Numbered from the stretch's first letter, positions 51,239 through 62,876 are shown. The stretch is 64,000 nucleotides of DNA from an uncultured Hyphomicrobiales bacterium (GCA_903902915.1 CAIUWR010000045.1:186001-250000); one strand, 5' to 3'. Made by a program: numbers and translations. The notes: a model not told the origin generated them from the letters alone.

Positions 51239-52351
51239 TCACATCCAGGGATCCACCGCGCAATGGATGGCGTTGGGCTCGCCCTCGCCGCCCACCGTGC
51301 GCAGGGCGAGATCCACATCCTTGAGGCCGAACACATGGGTCGCCATTTCATGCAGCGGATAGCGCCCGCTGGCGATGATCTGCAACCCCAGCTCCACCGC
51401 CTCATAGGAATGGCCGCGCATGCCTTTCACCGTGAGGAAGCGGCGCACCAGGGTGTCGCTGGGAAAATTCGGCACATCCTTGAACTTCCAGCCGCCCAGA
51501 ATGATGCGGCCCGACTTGCGCGCCAGATTGATGGCGGTGACGATGGTCTGCGTGCCGCCCGCCGCACAATCAAGCACCAGATCGGCCATCTCGCCGCCGG
51601 TGATGTCGGCCACGGTCTCCAGCACATCCAGTTCGTCCACATTGATCGTGTGATGGGCGCCAAGACGCCGCGCCAGTTCAAGCCGCCGCGTGTCGGTGGG
51701 CGCGCCAAGGCCCGTCACGATGATGCAGCCCGCGCCCGCCTCCTTCGCCGCGACCACGCAGGCGAGGCCCTGCTGTCCCGGCCCCTGAATCACGACGGTT
51801 TCGCCAATGCGCAGCTTGCCTTGCAGATAGGCCCATTCGACCCCATTGCCGAGCGGCAGCGCCATGGCGGCCAGCACGGCGGGCATGGACTCGGGCACGC
51901 GATGGAAAACCGAATTGGGATGCAGATATTGATGGGTGGCGAAGCCGCCCCACAGGCCCGGACCGACCGACACAGCGGTTGAGCCATAGCGCACGGTGTC
52001 CGCGCGGTTGAGCGTGTCGGTCTCGTCGCAGAGGCGGAATTCCTGCCGTCGGCAATAACGGCAATGGCCGCAGGGAAGATATTCTTCCAGCGCGACGCGG
52101 TCGCCCTCCTTGAGGCCAAAGCGTCGGCCTGCGTCGCGCCCCAGCCGCTCGATGCGTCCCACCGATTCATGGCCCAGCACCAGCGCGCCCTTGGTCTTCG
52201 GATATTTCAGATAATAGGGCCAGTCGCTGCCGCACACGCCGGTCATCTCGATGCGCAGAAGCCCAGCATCCGCCGCGATCTCCGGCAGCGGCAGCTCACG
52301 CACTTCGGTCTTGCGAATATCGAAACTGACGGCGGCGGGAACGGCCTGCAT
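51239..52351 (-). CDS. Zinc-binding medium-chain dehydrogenase
   Basis: GVCGSDWPYYLKYP...LGHESVGRIERLG...EEYLPCGHCRYCRRQEFRLC...GPGQQGLACVVAAKEAGAG. Confidence 0.92.
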   Translation of the reverse strand: MQAVPAAVSFDIRKTEVRELPLPEIAADAGLLRIEMTGVCGSDWPYYLKYPKTKGALVLGHESVGRIERLGRDAGRRFGLKEGDRVALEEYLPCGHCRYCRRQEFRLCDETDTLNRADTVRYGSTAVSVGPGLWGGFATHQYLHPNSVFHRVPESMPAVLAAMALPLGNGVEWAYLQGKLRIGETVVIQGPGQQGLACVVAAKEAGAGCIIVTGLGAPTDTRRLELARRLGAHHTINVDELDVLETVADITGGEMADLVLDCAAGGTQTIVTAINLARKSGRIILGGWKFKDVPNFPSDTLVRRFLTVKGMRGHSYEAVELGLQIIASGRYPLHEMATHVFGLKDVDLALRTVGGEGEPNAIHCAVDPWM

Positions 52352-52392
52352 GAAACACCAATGCTGCAAGGGAAAGCGCGAGGCGACACGCC

Positions 52393-53670
52393 TCAGATCG
52401 AGATATGTCCGGCGCCTTTGCGCGCCACCAAAGCTTCGGGTCTGGCCGTATGGAACGGCTCGTTCTCCGGCAGCACGAAAGAGGCGGAGCGCACGGCGTG
52501 GCATTGCGGCGCAAGGGCTGGCGGCGCCACGCCCTTCTCAAGCGCCTGCGCGGCGCGCATCAGGCGGTGACGCGCCATGATGATGGCGTTGTCGGTGGTG
52601 CAGAGATTTTCGCGTGTGCGGTCGCTGATCGGCCCCATGCTTTCCTGCACGGAAGCGTCCTGCTGGGCGACGCCATGCACGCCGCTGAAAGTGACGCCCG
52701 CCTTCTGCCCCGCGCGGTCCATGCCGTAGTCGTTATCCTTGTTGAGCTTGGGCCGGAACGTGCCAGGCTCGAACTCCACATGGATGCCGTGGCCGCCCTG
52801 CATGGCGCCAAGCTCAGCCTCGCTCAGCGGACGCGCGGGATGATAGGTGAAGGTCCAGACGAAGCAGGTCTCGTCGTCGACGGGCGTCCAGGCGTGGCCG
52901 TTCAACGCATTGTCGCCATAGGGCGGAATCATCGTGTACCAGGGCATGATCCACTGGGTGACGCGCCAGTAATAATGGCCGGCTTCCGCATTGCGGCGCG
53001 CGCCGATGAGCAGCCCGCCGTCGGATTCCACGATCTCGAATTTCGGCGCGCGGTCGGCCTGATATTGCGCCCCCTTGGTGGCGCGATGCAGCGGGTCCGT
53101 CTGCAACTCGCCGCTATGCAGCCAGGACACATGCGAGGAATCGATGCCGCCTTCCATGGCTTGCAGAAAATTGCATTCCTGCAAACGTTTCGTCACGAAC
53201 AGATGGCCGGGCGGCAGATTGAGCCATTCAAAACCGGGCATGGGGGGCTGCAAGGCCGGATCGCCCATGTAGGTCCAAAGAACGCCGCCGCCCTCGACCA
53301 GCGGATAGGAGGTCAGCTTGATCTTCTTCGCATAGCCTGATTCCGCAGGCTCCGAAGGCACCTCGACGCATTGGCCTGTCACGTCGAATTTCCAGCCGTG
53401 ATAGGGGCAGCGCAGCCCGCAGTCCTCGTTACGCCCAAACCATAGCGAGACGCCGCGATGGGCGCAGAACTCGTCGATGAGGCCAAGTTTGCCTTCGCTG
53501 TCGCGGAACGCCAGAAGACGCTCGCAAAAGACCTTGACGCGCACGGGCGGACAATCATTTTCCGGCAATTCGCTCGCCAGCAAAACGGGCGTCCAGTAGC
53601 GGCGCAGAAGATCGCCCATGGGCTCACCGGAGCCCGTGCGGGTCAGGTAAAGGTTCTGCTCATGCTTCAT
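52393..53670 (-). CDS. Aromatic ring-hydroxylating (Rieske) oxygenase alpha subunit
   Basis: Rieske motif CAHRGVSLWFGRNEDCGLRCPYHGWKFDV; phthalate-dioxygenase-like architecture. Confidence 0.92.
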   Translation of the reverse strand: MKHEQNLYLTRTGSGEPMGDLLRRYWTPVLLASELPENDCPPVRVKVFCERLLAFRDSEGKLGLIDEFCAHRGVSLWFGRNEDCGLRCPYHGWKFDVTGQCVEVPSEPAESGYAKKIKLTSYPLVEGGGVLWTYMGDPALQPPMPGFEWLNLPPGHLFVTKRLQECNFLQAMEGGIDSSHVSWLHSGELQTDPLHRATKGAQYQADRAPKFEIVESDGGLLIGARRNAEAGHYYWRVTQWIMPWYTMIPPYGDNALNGHAWTPVDDETCFVWTFTYHPARPLSEAELGAMQGGHGIHVEFEPGTFRPKLNKDNDYGMDRAGQKAGVTFSGVHGVAQQDASVQESMGPISDRTRENLCTTDNAIIMARHRLMRAAQALEKGVAPPALAPQCHAVRSASFVLPENEPFHTARPEALVARKGAGHISI

Positions 53671-53730
53671 GGTCGATCTCCGGACAGGGCGGGCGCCTTG
53701 AGCCACATTCTATAGACGACGGATCGAAAA

Positions 53731-54765
53731 TCACTTCGTCGGCGCCTCGATCAGCGCCTTGGCGCGCGCCAGAACGTCGGGCGGCGTATTGACGATGGAA
53801 TCGGCGATTGTCTGCGAGGCTTCCCCCGTGCCCGGACTGATGTCCATCGCAGCCTTCGCGGCCTCGGCGAGGAAGTCCGGATCCTTCACCATGGCGTCGA
53901 ACGCCCTGCGCAGCGCCGTCACCCGCTCGGGGGGCACATCCTGCGTCGTCACAAGCGAGCGGGACAGATCCGTGTCGGCGGAGAAGAATTCGAGCAATTT
54001 GCGATCGGAGACGTTGGCGGCGAGATCCATCAGAAGCGGAACGTCCGGCAGATCGGGATGGCGCACCAGGGCCACCTGCACGAGGATGTTGATCTTCTTG
54101 TCGCGCAGCCAGTCAGGCTTCGTCGATTTCCACGAGGCCCAGGAGTTGGAGCCCCGCCCCTCCACCTCGCCGCGCTCCATGGCCAGATTGACCTCGTTGC
54201 CGCCGGGATAGCCGGTCACGACGCGGAATTTCGTGCCCGCCACCGTGTTGATCAGCACCGGATAGAGCGCGCCAGCCGTGCCCATGGGCGCGCCCAGCAG
54301 GACTTCGCGCGTCTTGGCCTGCTCGACCGAGGTGACGCCGGTGGTGTGCCAGGTGTTCACCACATTTGGCGCGCTGGTCGTATTGCCAAGCCAGATGAAC
54401 TTGCGCGTGTCGAATTCCACGCCCGGCGCGCTCACCGCCTGCGCCGCCATCATGTTCTGCATGATCATGTGCAGGGTCGTGCCGTCGCGCGGGGCGAGTT
54501 TGGCGAGCCAGTTCGCCGCCTGGATGCCGCCGCCGCCGGGCATGTTGCGCGGCACGATGGCGGGTTCGCCGGGAATGTATTTGCCAAGGTAGCGGGCGAT
54601 GAGACGGCCGCGATAATCGTAGTCATTGCCAGCGGAGGTGCCGATCACGAGGCTGATCGTCTTGCCACGGTAGAAATCCGCCACGCCCTGCGCCCGGGCC
54701 TGCGGGGCCACGAGGCCCAGCGCGGCGCAAACAGCGCCCGCCATCGCGATCCTGCGACTGATCAT
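53731..54765 (-). CDS. Tripartite tricarboxylate transporter-type (Bug family) substrate-binding protein
   Basis: Signal peptide; FYRGKTISLVIGTSAGNDYDYRGRLIARYLGKYIPGEPAIVPRNMPGGGGIQAANWL. The listed ORF extends spuriously upstream. Confidence 0.88.
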   Translation of the reverse strand: MISRRIAMAGAVCAALGLVAPQARAQGVADFYRGKTISLVIGTSAGNDYDYRGRLIARYLGKYIPGEPAIVPRNMPGGGGIQAANWLAKLAPRDGTTLHMIMQNMMAAQAVSAPGVEFDTRKFIWLGNTTSAPNVVNTWHTTGVTSVEQAKTREVLLGAPMGTAGALYPVLINTVAGTKFRVVTGYPGGNEVNLAMERGEVEGRGSNSWASWKSTKPDWLRDKKINILVQVALVRHPDLPDVPLLMDLAANVSDRKLLEFFSADTDLSRSLVTTQDVPPERVTALRRAFDAMVKDPDFLAEAAKAAMDISPGTGEASQTIADSIVNTPPDVLARAKALIEAPTK

Positions 54766-54867
54766 TGCATCCTCCCTCGCCAGCGTGCCGGCCCTTTGCG
54801 CCGCGCCCTTTTGCACGGGGCCGCGCCAGTCTATGTTTTGGAATACCCATGTGGAGGAAATTGCGCA

Positions 54868-55842
54868 ATGAGGGCAGACAGTCAGGATCCCCACCTCTCC
54901 GCCCTCGCCAACGCCGTCGATCTGGACGATCTCCGCCGCCAGCTCGATCCGCTGGACTTCATGGCGGGCTGGAACAAGCAAGAGCCTTCCCTGTGGCGGG
55001 AGCCGCGCACGGATTTCAAACCTGTGGCGTGGCGCTGGGAGGCGGCCAAAGCGGGGCTCGACGCAGCCGGACGGCTGATCGACGCCGAGCAAGCGGAGCG
55101 GCGCAATCTGTTCATGGTGAACCCCATCGCGGGCAACCATTACGCGACCCTGCGCACGCTCGTCGCCGCCTATCAGATGCTGCTGCCGGGCGAGAAGGCG
55201 CGCACCCATCGCCATTCCCCCAACGCCCTGCGCCTCGTGCTCGATGTGGCGGATGATTGCTACACGGTGGTGGACGGCGTGCGCATCGACATGCAGCCGG
55301 GCGACGTATTGCTGACGCCGGGCATGAGCTGGCATGGCCATGGCAACGAGGGCTCGGCGCCCGGCTACTGGATCGACTTTCTCGACGTGCCGCTGGTGCA
55401 GCTGCTGGAGCCCATGTTCCTTGACCTGTGGGAGGGTTTGCAGCCCGTGGCCGACAATACCCGCGAGAGCCCCTATGTCTTCTCCATGGCCTCCATGCAG
55501 GCGCAATTGGCGCAGGCTTCGGCGGATGAGCATGGCCGCATGCGCATCAGGCTCGACGCGCCCTCCATCCCCACCACTGCTCTCTTCATGCAGACGCTGA
55601 CGGGCGGCGAGGCCACGACGCGCCTGCGCTCCACGGAAAACCAGATCTTCGCCGTGGTCAGCGGCGCGGGCGACAGTCAGATTGGCGAGCAAAGCCTGAG
55701 CTGGAGCCGGGGCGACGTGTTCGTGGCGCCGGGCTGGCATGCGGTCCAGCACCGCCCAACGAAGGACGCCCTGCTGTTTTGCGTGTCCGACCTGCCGGTG
55801 CATGAGAAACTGGGCTTCCACCGCTCGCGCGTGGAGGGTTAA
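54868..55842 (+). CDS. Bicupin dioxygenase (gentisate 1,2-dioxygenase-like)
   Basis: PGEKARTHRHSPNALRLVLD, MQPGDVLLTPGMSWHGHGNEG, second cupin RSTENQIFAVVSGAGDSQIG...VFVAPGWHAVQHRP. Confidence 0.85.
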   Translation: MRADSQDPHLSALANAVDLDDLRRQLDPLDFMAGWNKQEPSLWREPRTDFKPVAWRWEAAKAGLDAAGRLIDAEQAERRNLFMVNPIAGNHYATLRTLVAAYQMLLPGEKARTHRHSPNALRLVLDVADDCYTVVDGVRIDMQPGDVLLTPGMSWHGHGNEGSAPGYWIDFLDVPLVQLLEPMFLDLWEGLQPVADNTRESPYVFSMASMQAQLAQASADEHGRMRIRLDAPSIPTTALFMQTLTGGEATTRLRSTENQIFAVVSGAGDSQIGEQSLSWSRGDVFVAPGWHAVQHRPTKDALLFCVSDLPVHEKLGFHRSRVEG

Positions 55843-56378
55843 GCGCCCCCTGCGGGCGCCAGCCGGAACACCCCGCGCCAGCGGATCACCCCCCATGCCA
55901 GCGGATGCGCGCGGCGCCACACCTGCGCCACCTCGTCCACCAGCACGCCGCCGCGCACCTGCGGCGGGGCCGCGAAGACCTCGCCCATGCGCCCCGAAAG
56001 CGACTGATCGGCCAGCACATCCCAGCGCGAATGGCCGCCCATGAGCGGCGAATAGACGCCAAAGACCACCCGCGCCATTCGCGTCTCGCGCACGGCGAAG
56101 GAGCACATGGGACAGGGCTCGACCGTGGTGTAGAGCGTGCAGTCCCGCAACGCGCCCCGGCCCAGCCGACGCTGCGCCTCGCTGATGGCGACCATTTCCG
56201 CATGCCGGGTCACGTCGCCGTCGCGTTTGGTGCGATTGGCGCCGGTGCAGACGACCTCCTCGCCCCGGGCGATGACGCAGGCGAAGGGGAACTCCCCTGC
56301 GCTCACCCCCTCCCACGCGCAGGCGATGCAGCGACGCATCATGCTGTGGTCAAGGTCTTCGCCCAGATCGTCCCGCAT
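55839..56378 (-). CDS. Nucleoside deaminase (CMP/dCMP deaminase family)
   Basis: TRHAEMVAISEAQ (HAE) and TTVEPCPMCSFAVRET (PCxxC). Convergent 4-nt overlap with the cupin gene. Confidence 0.9.
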   Translation of the reverse strand: MRDDLGEDLDHSMMRRCIACAWEGVSAGEFPFACVIARGEEVVCTGANRTKRDGDVTRHAEMVAISEAQRRLGRGALRDCTLYTTVEPCPMCSFAVRETRMARVVFGVYSPLMGGHSRWDVLADQSLSGRMGEVFAAPPQVRGGVLVDEVAQVWRRAHPLAWGVIRWRGVFRLAPAGGA

Positions 56379-56483
56379 CGGCCGCTGCTCCCTATGGCCA
56401 GACTGCGGCGATGAAGCGTAGCTGGCGAAGTCCTGGGACAAGCGTTTTGCAGCGCAGTCGTTCCCGATTCGCGGCGACGAAGA

Positions 56484-56505
56484 GGTCAATTGACCGCAAT
56501 TGCGG
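56484..56505. promoter_or_regulatory. Two overlapping 12-bp perfect palindromes upstream of the Anbu operon
   Basis: GGTCAATTGACC and CCGCAATTGCGG share CC; CAATTG cores 10 bp apart, in the deaminase/ATP-grasp divergent region. Confidence 0.6.
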
Positions 56506-56662
56506 CGCTTGCATCATTTTTATGCAAACCGCGCATTTTCCTGTCCAAGCTCGCGCTGGGGCAAGGCGTCACAGCGGCGGATTATCACAATGCCAGACTG
56601 GTATACGCTTTGCTTGGCGGTTACCATGTTCGCAAGGACAGATCTCCAACAGGAGTGAAGGC

Positions 56663-58099
56663 GTGACGCAGTCGGCGTTTTTTGATGAGATGACTGCCTC
56701 GGGCGGCGACGTCCGCGCCGTCTACGCCCGCATCAGCCGCTGGCTCAACGCATCGCCACCCGAACTCCTCGCCGCCCGCCGCGAACAGGCCGAGCTGATG
56801 TTCCGGCGCATCGGCATCACTTTCGCGGTCTATGGGGACAAGGAGGCGACCGAACGCCTGATCCCCTTCGACATCATCCCCCGCGTGCTCTCCCGCACGG
56901 AATGGAACCGTCTGGAAAAGGGTCTCGTGCAGCGGGTGAAGGCGCTGAACGCCTTCCTCGCGGATCTCTACGGCAAGGGCGAGATACTGAAGGCGGGCGT
57001 CGTTCCCTCCGACATCATCTATCGCAACCCCGCCTTCCGCCCCGAAATGGCCGGACGTCCGGTGCCGCATGACATCTATGTCCATATCGCGGGCATCGAC
57101 ATCGTGCGCGTGGACGCCGATGATTTCTACGTTCTCGAAGACAACGCCCGCACCCCCTCCGGGGTCTCCTACATGCTGGAGAACCGCGAGGTGATGATGC
57201 GCCTGCTGCCGGACCTCTTCGCCAGCTGCGGCGTGGCGCCGGTGGAGAATTATCCCGAACATCTGCGCGCGTCCCTGCGCTCCGTGGCGCCGCTGCGCGC
57301 GGGCGGCGACCCGACCATCGTCGTGCTGACGCCCGGCCAGTTCAATTCGGCTTACTACGAACATTCGTTCCTCGCCGACAAACTCGGCGTCGAGCTGGTG
57401 GAGGGCCGCGACCTGCTGGTGCGCGACGGCTTCGTCTATATGCGCACCACCCAAGGCCCCAAGCGCGTGGATGTCATCTATCGCCGCCTCGACGATGATT
57501 ACCTTGATCCCCTAGCCTTCCGTCCTGACAGCACGCTGGGCGTGCCGGGGCTGATGGGCGCCTATCAGGCGGGCAATGTGACGCTCGCCAACGCGGTCGG
57601 CACCGGCGTCGCGGACGACAAGGCCGTCTACACCTACATGCCCGAAATCATCCGCTTCTATACCGGCGAGGAGCCGCTGCTGAAGAATGTGCCGACCTGG
57701 CGCTGCCGCGAGGCCGATGCGCTGAAATATGTGCTGGAGCATCTGCCCGACCTCGTGGTGAAGGAAGTCAATGGTTCCGGCGGCTACGGCATGCTCGTCG
57801 GCCCGCACGCCACGCGCGCGGAGATCGAGACCTTCGGCAAGAAGCTCGCCGCCGATCCATCCAACTTCATCGCCCAGCCCACCCTGTCGCTCTCCACCTG
57901 CCCCACGTCCTTCAGTGGCGGCGTCGGTCCTCGTCATGTGGATCTGCGTCCCTTCGTGCTCAGCGGCGCGGATGGGGTGCGCGTGGTGCCCGGCGGATTG
58001 ACCCGCGTCGCCTTGAAGGAAGGGTCGCTCGTGGTGAATTCCAGCCAGGGCGGCGGCACCAAGGACACCTGGGTCGTCGACGACCCGCAATTGGCCTGA
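56663..58099 (+). CDS. Circularly permuted type 2 ATP-grasp protein of the Anbu operon
   Basis: GITFAVYGDKEATERLIPFDIIPRVLSRTEWNRLEKGLVQRVKALNAFLADLYG...VVKEVNGSGGYGMLVGPHA; GTG start with AGGAG upstream. Confidence 0.94.
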   Translation: MTQSAFFDEMTASGGDVRAVYARISRWLNASPPELLAARREQAELMFRRIGITFAVYGDKEATERLIPFDIIPRVLSRTEWNRLEKGLVQRVKALNAFLADLYGKGEILKAGVVPSDIIYRNPAFRPEMAGRPVPHDIYVHIAGIDIVRVDADDFYVLEDNARTPSGVSYMLENREVMMRLLPDLFASCGVAPVENYPEHLRASLRSVAPLRAGGDPTIVVLTPGQFNSAYYEHSFLADKLGVELVEGRDLLVRDGFVYMRTTQGPKRVDVIYRRLDDDYLDPLAFRPDSTLGVPGLMGAYQAGNVTLANAVGTGVADDKAVYTYMPEIIRFYTGEEPLLKNVPTWRCREADALKYVLEHLPDLVVKEVNGSGGYGMLVGPHATRAEIETFGKKLAADPSNFIAQPTLSLSTCPTSFSGGVGPRHVDLRPFVLSGADGVRVVPGGLTRVALKEGSLVVNSSQGGGTKDTWVVDDPQLA

Positions 58100-58106
58100 G
58101 AGTCCC

Positions 58107-59063
58107 ATGCTCGCTCGCACCGCCGACAGTCTCTTCTGGTTCGCCCGCTATATGGAGCGCGCCGATTTCGTCGCCCGCATCGTCCATACGACGCGGCGCC
58201 TCGCCTCCTTGCCCTCCCGCGAGAGCAGCGTGGCCAATGAATGGGAAGCCGCCCTTTCGGCGGCGGGCGCCCTCGAAGCCTATCAAGAGGCGCATGAGGA
58301 AGTGGAGGCCAACGCCGCCATTGAATTCCTGCTCTTCGACACGCGCAACACCTCCTCCATCGTCAGCTGCATCGAGAGCGGACGCATCAACGCCCGCGCG
58401 GTGCGCACGGCCCTGACCATCGAAACCTGGCAGACCATCAATGCGGGCTGGCAGGAAATGAAGAAGGTGCAGGCCAAGCATCAGGCCCGCAGCCTCGACA
58501 CCGAAGAGCTGGTGGCCTTTCTTGACCTCGCCATGAAGATCGCGCTGGATGTGGACGGCTCGGCCTATCGCACCATGTTGCGCAACGACGCCTACTGGTT
58601 CTCGCGCCTTGGCCTCTATGTGGAGCGCGCGGACAATACGGCGCGCATTCTGGACGTGAAATACAATATCCTGCTGCCCGAGAGCGAAAGCGTCGGCGGC
58701 TCGCTCGACTATTTCCAGTGGAACGCGATCCTGCGCGCCGTCTCCGCCGTCACCTCCTATCACTGGATCTATCGCGACGGCGTGAAGCCCTGGCTGATCG
58801 CCGATCTGTTGATCCTGCGCCCGGAAATGCCCCGCTCCCTGCTCGCCTGCTATGGCGAGATCGTGCGCTTCCTCGACGCCATCTCCAGCGCCTATGGTCG
58901 CCAGGGCGCCGCCCAGCGCCGCGCCCGCCAAATTCTGGGACGGCTGGAAAACACCACGATGAAAGACGTTTTCGGCGCCGGCCTTCACGAATTCTTGACG
59001 GATTTCATCGAGGACAACAACACGATCGGCGGAGCCATCGCCGAACAATATCTTCTCGACTGA
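58107..59063 (+). CDS. Alpha-E domain-containing protein
   Basis: MLARTADSLFWFARYMERADFVARIVHTTRRLASLP...; 7 nt after the ATP-grasp gene. Confidence 0.94.
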   Translation: MLARTADSLFWFARYMERADFVARIVHTTRRLASLPSRESSVANEWEAALSAAGALEAYQEAHEEVEANAAIEFLLFDTRNTSSIVSCIESGRINARAVRTALTIETWQTINAGWQEMKKVQAKHQARSLDTEELVAFLDLAMKIALDVDGSAYRTMLRNDAYWFSRLGLYVERADNTARILDVKYNILLPESESVGGSLDYFQWNAILRAVSAVTSYHWIYRDGVKPWLIADLLILRPEMPRSLLACYGEIVRFLDAISSAYGRQGAAQRRARQILGRLENTTMKDVFGAGLHEFLTDFIEDNNTIGGAIAEQYLLD

Positions 59064-59070
59064 GGCGGAC

Positions 59071-59886
59071 ATGCGCATCAAGGTCCACCACGAGACCCTG
59101 TTTCATTTTGATACGCCCCAGCGCGCCGTGCTTCAGGCCCTGCGCCTGACCCCGCGCGCCTTCGAGGCCCAGCATGTGGCGGCCTGGCGCATTGACGTGG
59201 ACATGGATTGCCATCTTGCGGCCAGCGAGGACTCCTTCGGCAACATCACCCACGCCTTCACCGCCGAGGGCGCCGTTGAGCATTTCAAGGTTCTGGTGGA
59301 AGGCGAGATCGAGACCATCGACATGGCGGGCGTGGTGCGCGGCGCGCGCGAGCCCTTCCCCGTCGAACTCTATCTGCGCCCGACCGACCTCACCCATGCG
59401 GGCGAGCACGTCGCCGCCTTTGCGCGCAAAGCCATCGGCGCAACAACCGAGCCTCTGGAACGGCTGCACAAGCTGATGCACGTCTGCAACGAGACCGTCG
59501 CCTTCGCGGCGGAGGGCGTGGAACTGAGCGCCAACCAGGCGCTGGCGGGCGGCCAAGGCGACGCGGCGAGCCTCGCCCACCTCTTCATCGCCAGCGCGCG
59601 GTTGATCGGCGCCCCCGCCCGCTGCATCAGCGGCTATTTGTTGCGCGAGGAGCCCGTGGGGCCAGAATCCCTGCACGTCTGGGCTGAAGCCCATGTGGAA
59701 GATCTGGGCTGGGTCGCCTTCGACCCCACCCATGCCGTTTGCCCAACCGACCACCATATTCGCGTGGCCTGCGCGCTGGATCATCTGGGCGCGCGTCCCG
59801 TTCGTAGTTCACATTCGGGCGCAGGCGCGCGCAAGAGCGACGTGCGCGTCGTGAAGGCGCAAGCCCAGCGCCAATGGCAAAGCTGA
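59071..59886 (+). CDS. Transglutaminase-like family protein
   Basis: MRIKVHHETLFHFDTPQRAVLQALRLTPR...GAPARCISGYL...HVWAEAHVEDLGWVAFDPTHAV. 7 nt after the alpha-E gene. Confidence 0.94.
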   Translation: MRIKVHHETLFHFDTPQRAVLQALRLTPRAFEAQHVAAWRIDVDMDCHLAASEDSFGNITHAFTAEGAVEHFKVLVEGEIETIDMAGVVRGAREPFPVELYLRPTDLTHAGEHVAAFARKAIGATTEPLERLHKLMHVCNETVAFAAEGVELSANQALAGGQGDAASLAHLFIASARLIGAPARCISGYLLREEPVGPESLHVWAEAHVEDLGWVAFDPTHAVCPTDHHIRVACALDHLGARPVRSSHSGAGARKSDVRVVKAQAQRQWQS

Positions 59887-59943
59887 TTCAGCGATGATGG
59901 CGACGCTGGCCCGAACTGCGCGCCCATCCGGAGGATATTTGAA

Positions 59944-60696
59944 ATGACCTATTGCTGCGGCGTGCTCGTGCGCGATGGACTTGTCATGATCGCGGACACC
60001 CGCACCAATGCGGGCATCGACAATATTTCGACCTTCCGCAAATTGCATATGTTCAACGAGCCGGACCATCATGTGATGATGATCGCCTCTGCGGGCAATC
60101 TCTCGGCGACGCAAAGCATCCTGCATCTGGTGAGCGAGGGTTTCGAAAATCCCGAGACCAAGGAAAAGGAGCGCATCGCCGGTTGCAAGAGCATGTTTGA
60201 CGCCGCCCAGCTCATTGGCCGCGCCATCCGCCGGGTGCAGACCATCGAAGGCGATGCCTATCAGCAGGGCAGCGTCAAATTCGAAGTGTCTTTCCTGTTC
60301 GGCGGCCAGATCGCGGGCGACCGGATGCGCTTGTTCATGATCTATGCGGCTGGCAATTTCATCGAATGTTCGCAGGACGCGCCCTTCTTCCAGATTGGCG
60401 AATACAAATATGGCAAGCCCGTGCTCGACCGGGCTGTCAATTTCGAGACCAATCTCGACGACGCGCTGAAGGTGGCGCTCGTGTCGATGGATTCCACGAT
60501 GCGCTCGAATCTGGGCGTCGGCCTGCCCATCGACATGGCGACGAGCCGCCGCGATTCGCTGCGCCTTGAGGTGGACGAGCGCATCGACCACACGGAACCC
60601 TATTTCCACGACCTGCGCGACCGTTGGTCCACCGCCCTCAAGCTCGCCTATGCGGGCATTCCGGCCCCGCCCTATGGGAAGAACCGGAAGCGTTGA
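59944..60696 (+). CDS. Proteasome-type protease, Anbu (bacterial proteasome homologue)
   Basis: MTYCCGVLVRDGLVMIADTRTNAGIDNISTFRKLHMF: Thr after Met, Asp17 equivalent, Lys at the proteasome Lys33 position; downstream of ATP-grasp, alpha-E and transglutaminase genes. Confidence 0.95.
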   Translation: MTYCCGVLVRDGLVMIADTRTNAGIDNISTFRKLHMFNEPDHHVMMIASAGNLSATQSILHLVSEGFENPETKEKERIAGCKSMFDAAQLIGRAIRRVQTIEGDAYQQGSVKFEVSFLFGGQIAGDRMRLFMIYAAGNFIECSQDAPFFQIGEYKYGKPVLDRAVNFETNLDDALKVALVSMDSTMRSNLGVGLPIDMATSRRDSLRLEVDERIDHTEPYFHDLRDRWSTALKLAYAGIPAPPYGKNRKR

Positions 60697-60754
60697 GGAG
60701 CGTTTTTCCCGCTCTTGCGCCCCTCTCCAAAGCGGATTAGGTTCCTCCCAGAGC

Positions 60755-62766
<2,012 letters not shown>

Positions 62767-62775
62767 TTCAATAAA

Positions 62776-62812
62776 GGGCGGGCGCCGAGACTTTCGGCCC
62801 CGCCCATATTTT
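62776..62812 (+). terminator. Probable terminator after thiC
   Basis: GGGCGGGcgccgagactttcggcCCCGCCC followed by ATATTTT. Confidence 0.55.
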
Positions 62813-62876
62813 CCATTTTTTCGTCGATCACGGGCCACGCGCGCCCGAACCCCCCACCATGTCTCAGGAGCCCCCC

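Noticed and set aside
53731-56316. Apparent 861-aa fusion on the minus strand
   Set aside because: Only the last ~345 codons are a real Bug-type binding protein (own ATG and signal peptide at 54765); the upstream part is antisense to the bicupin gene.
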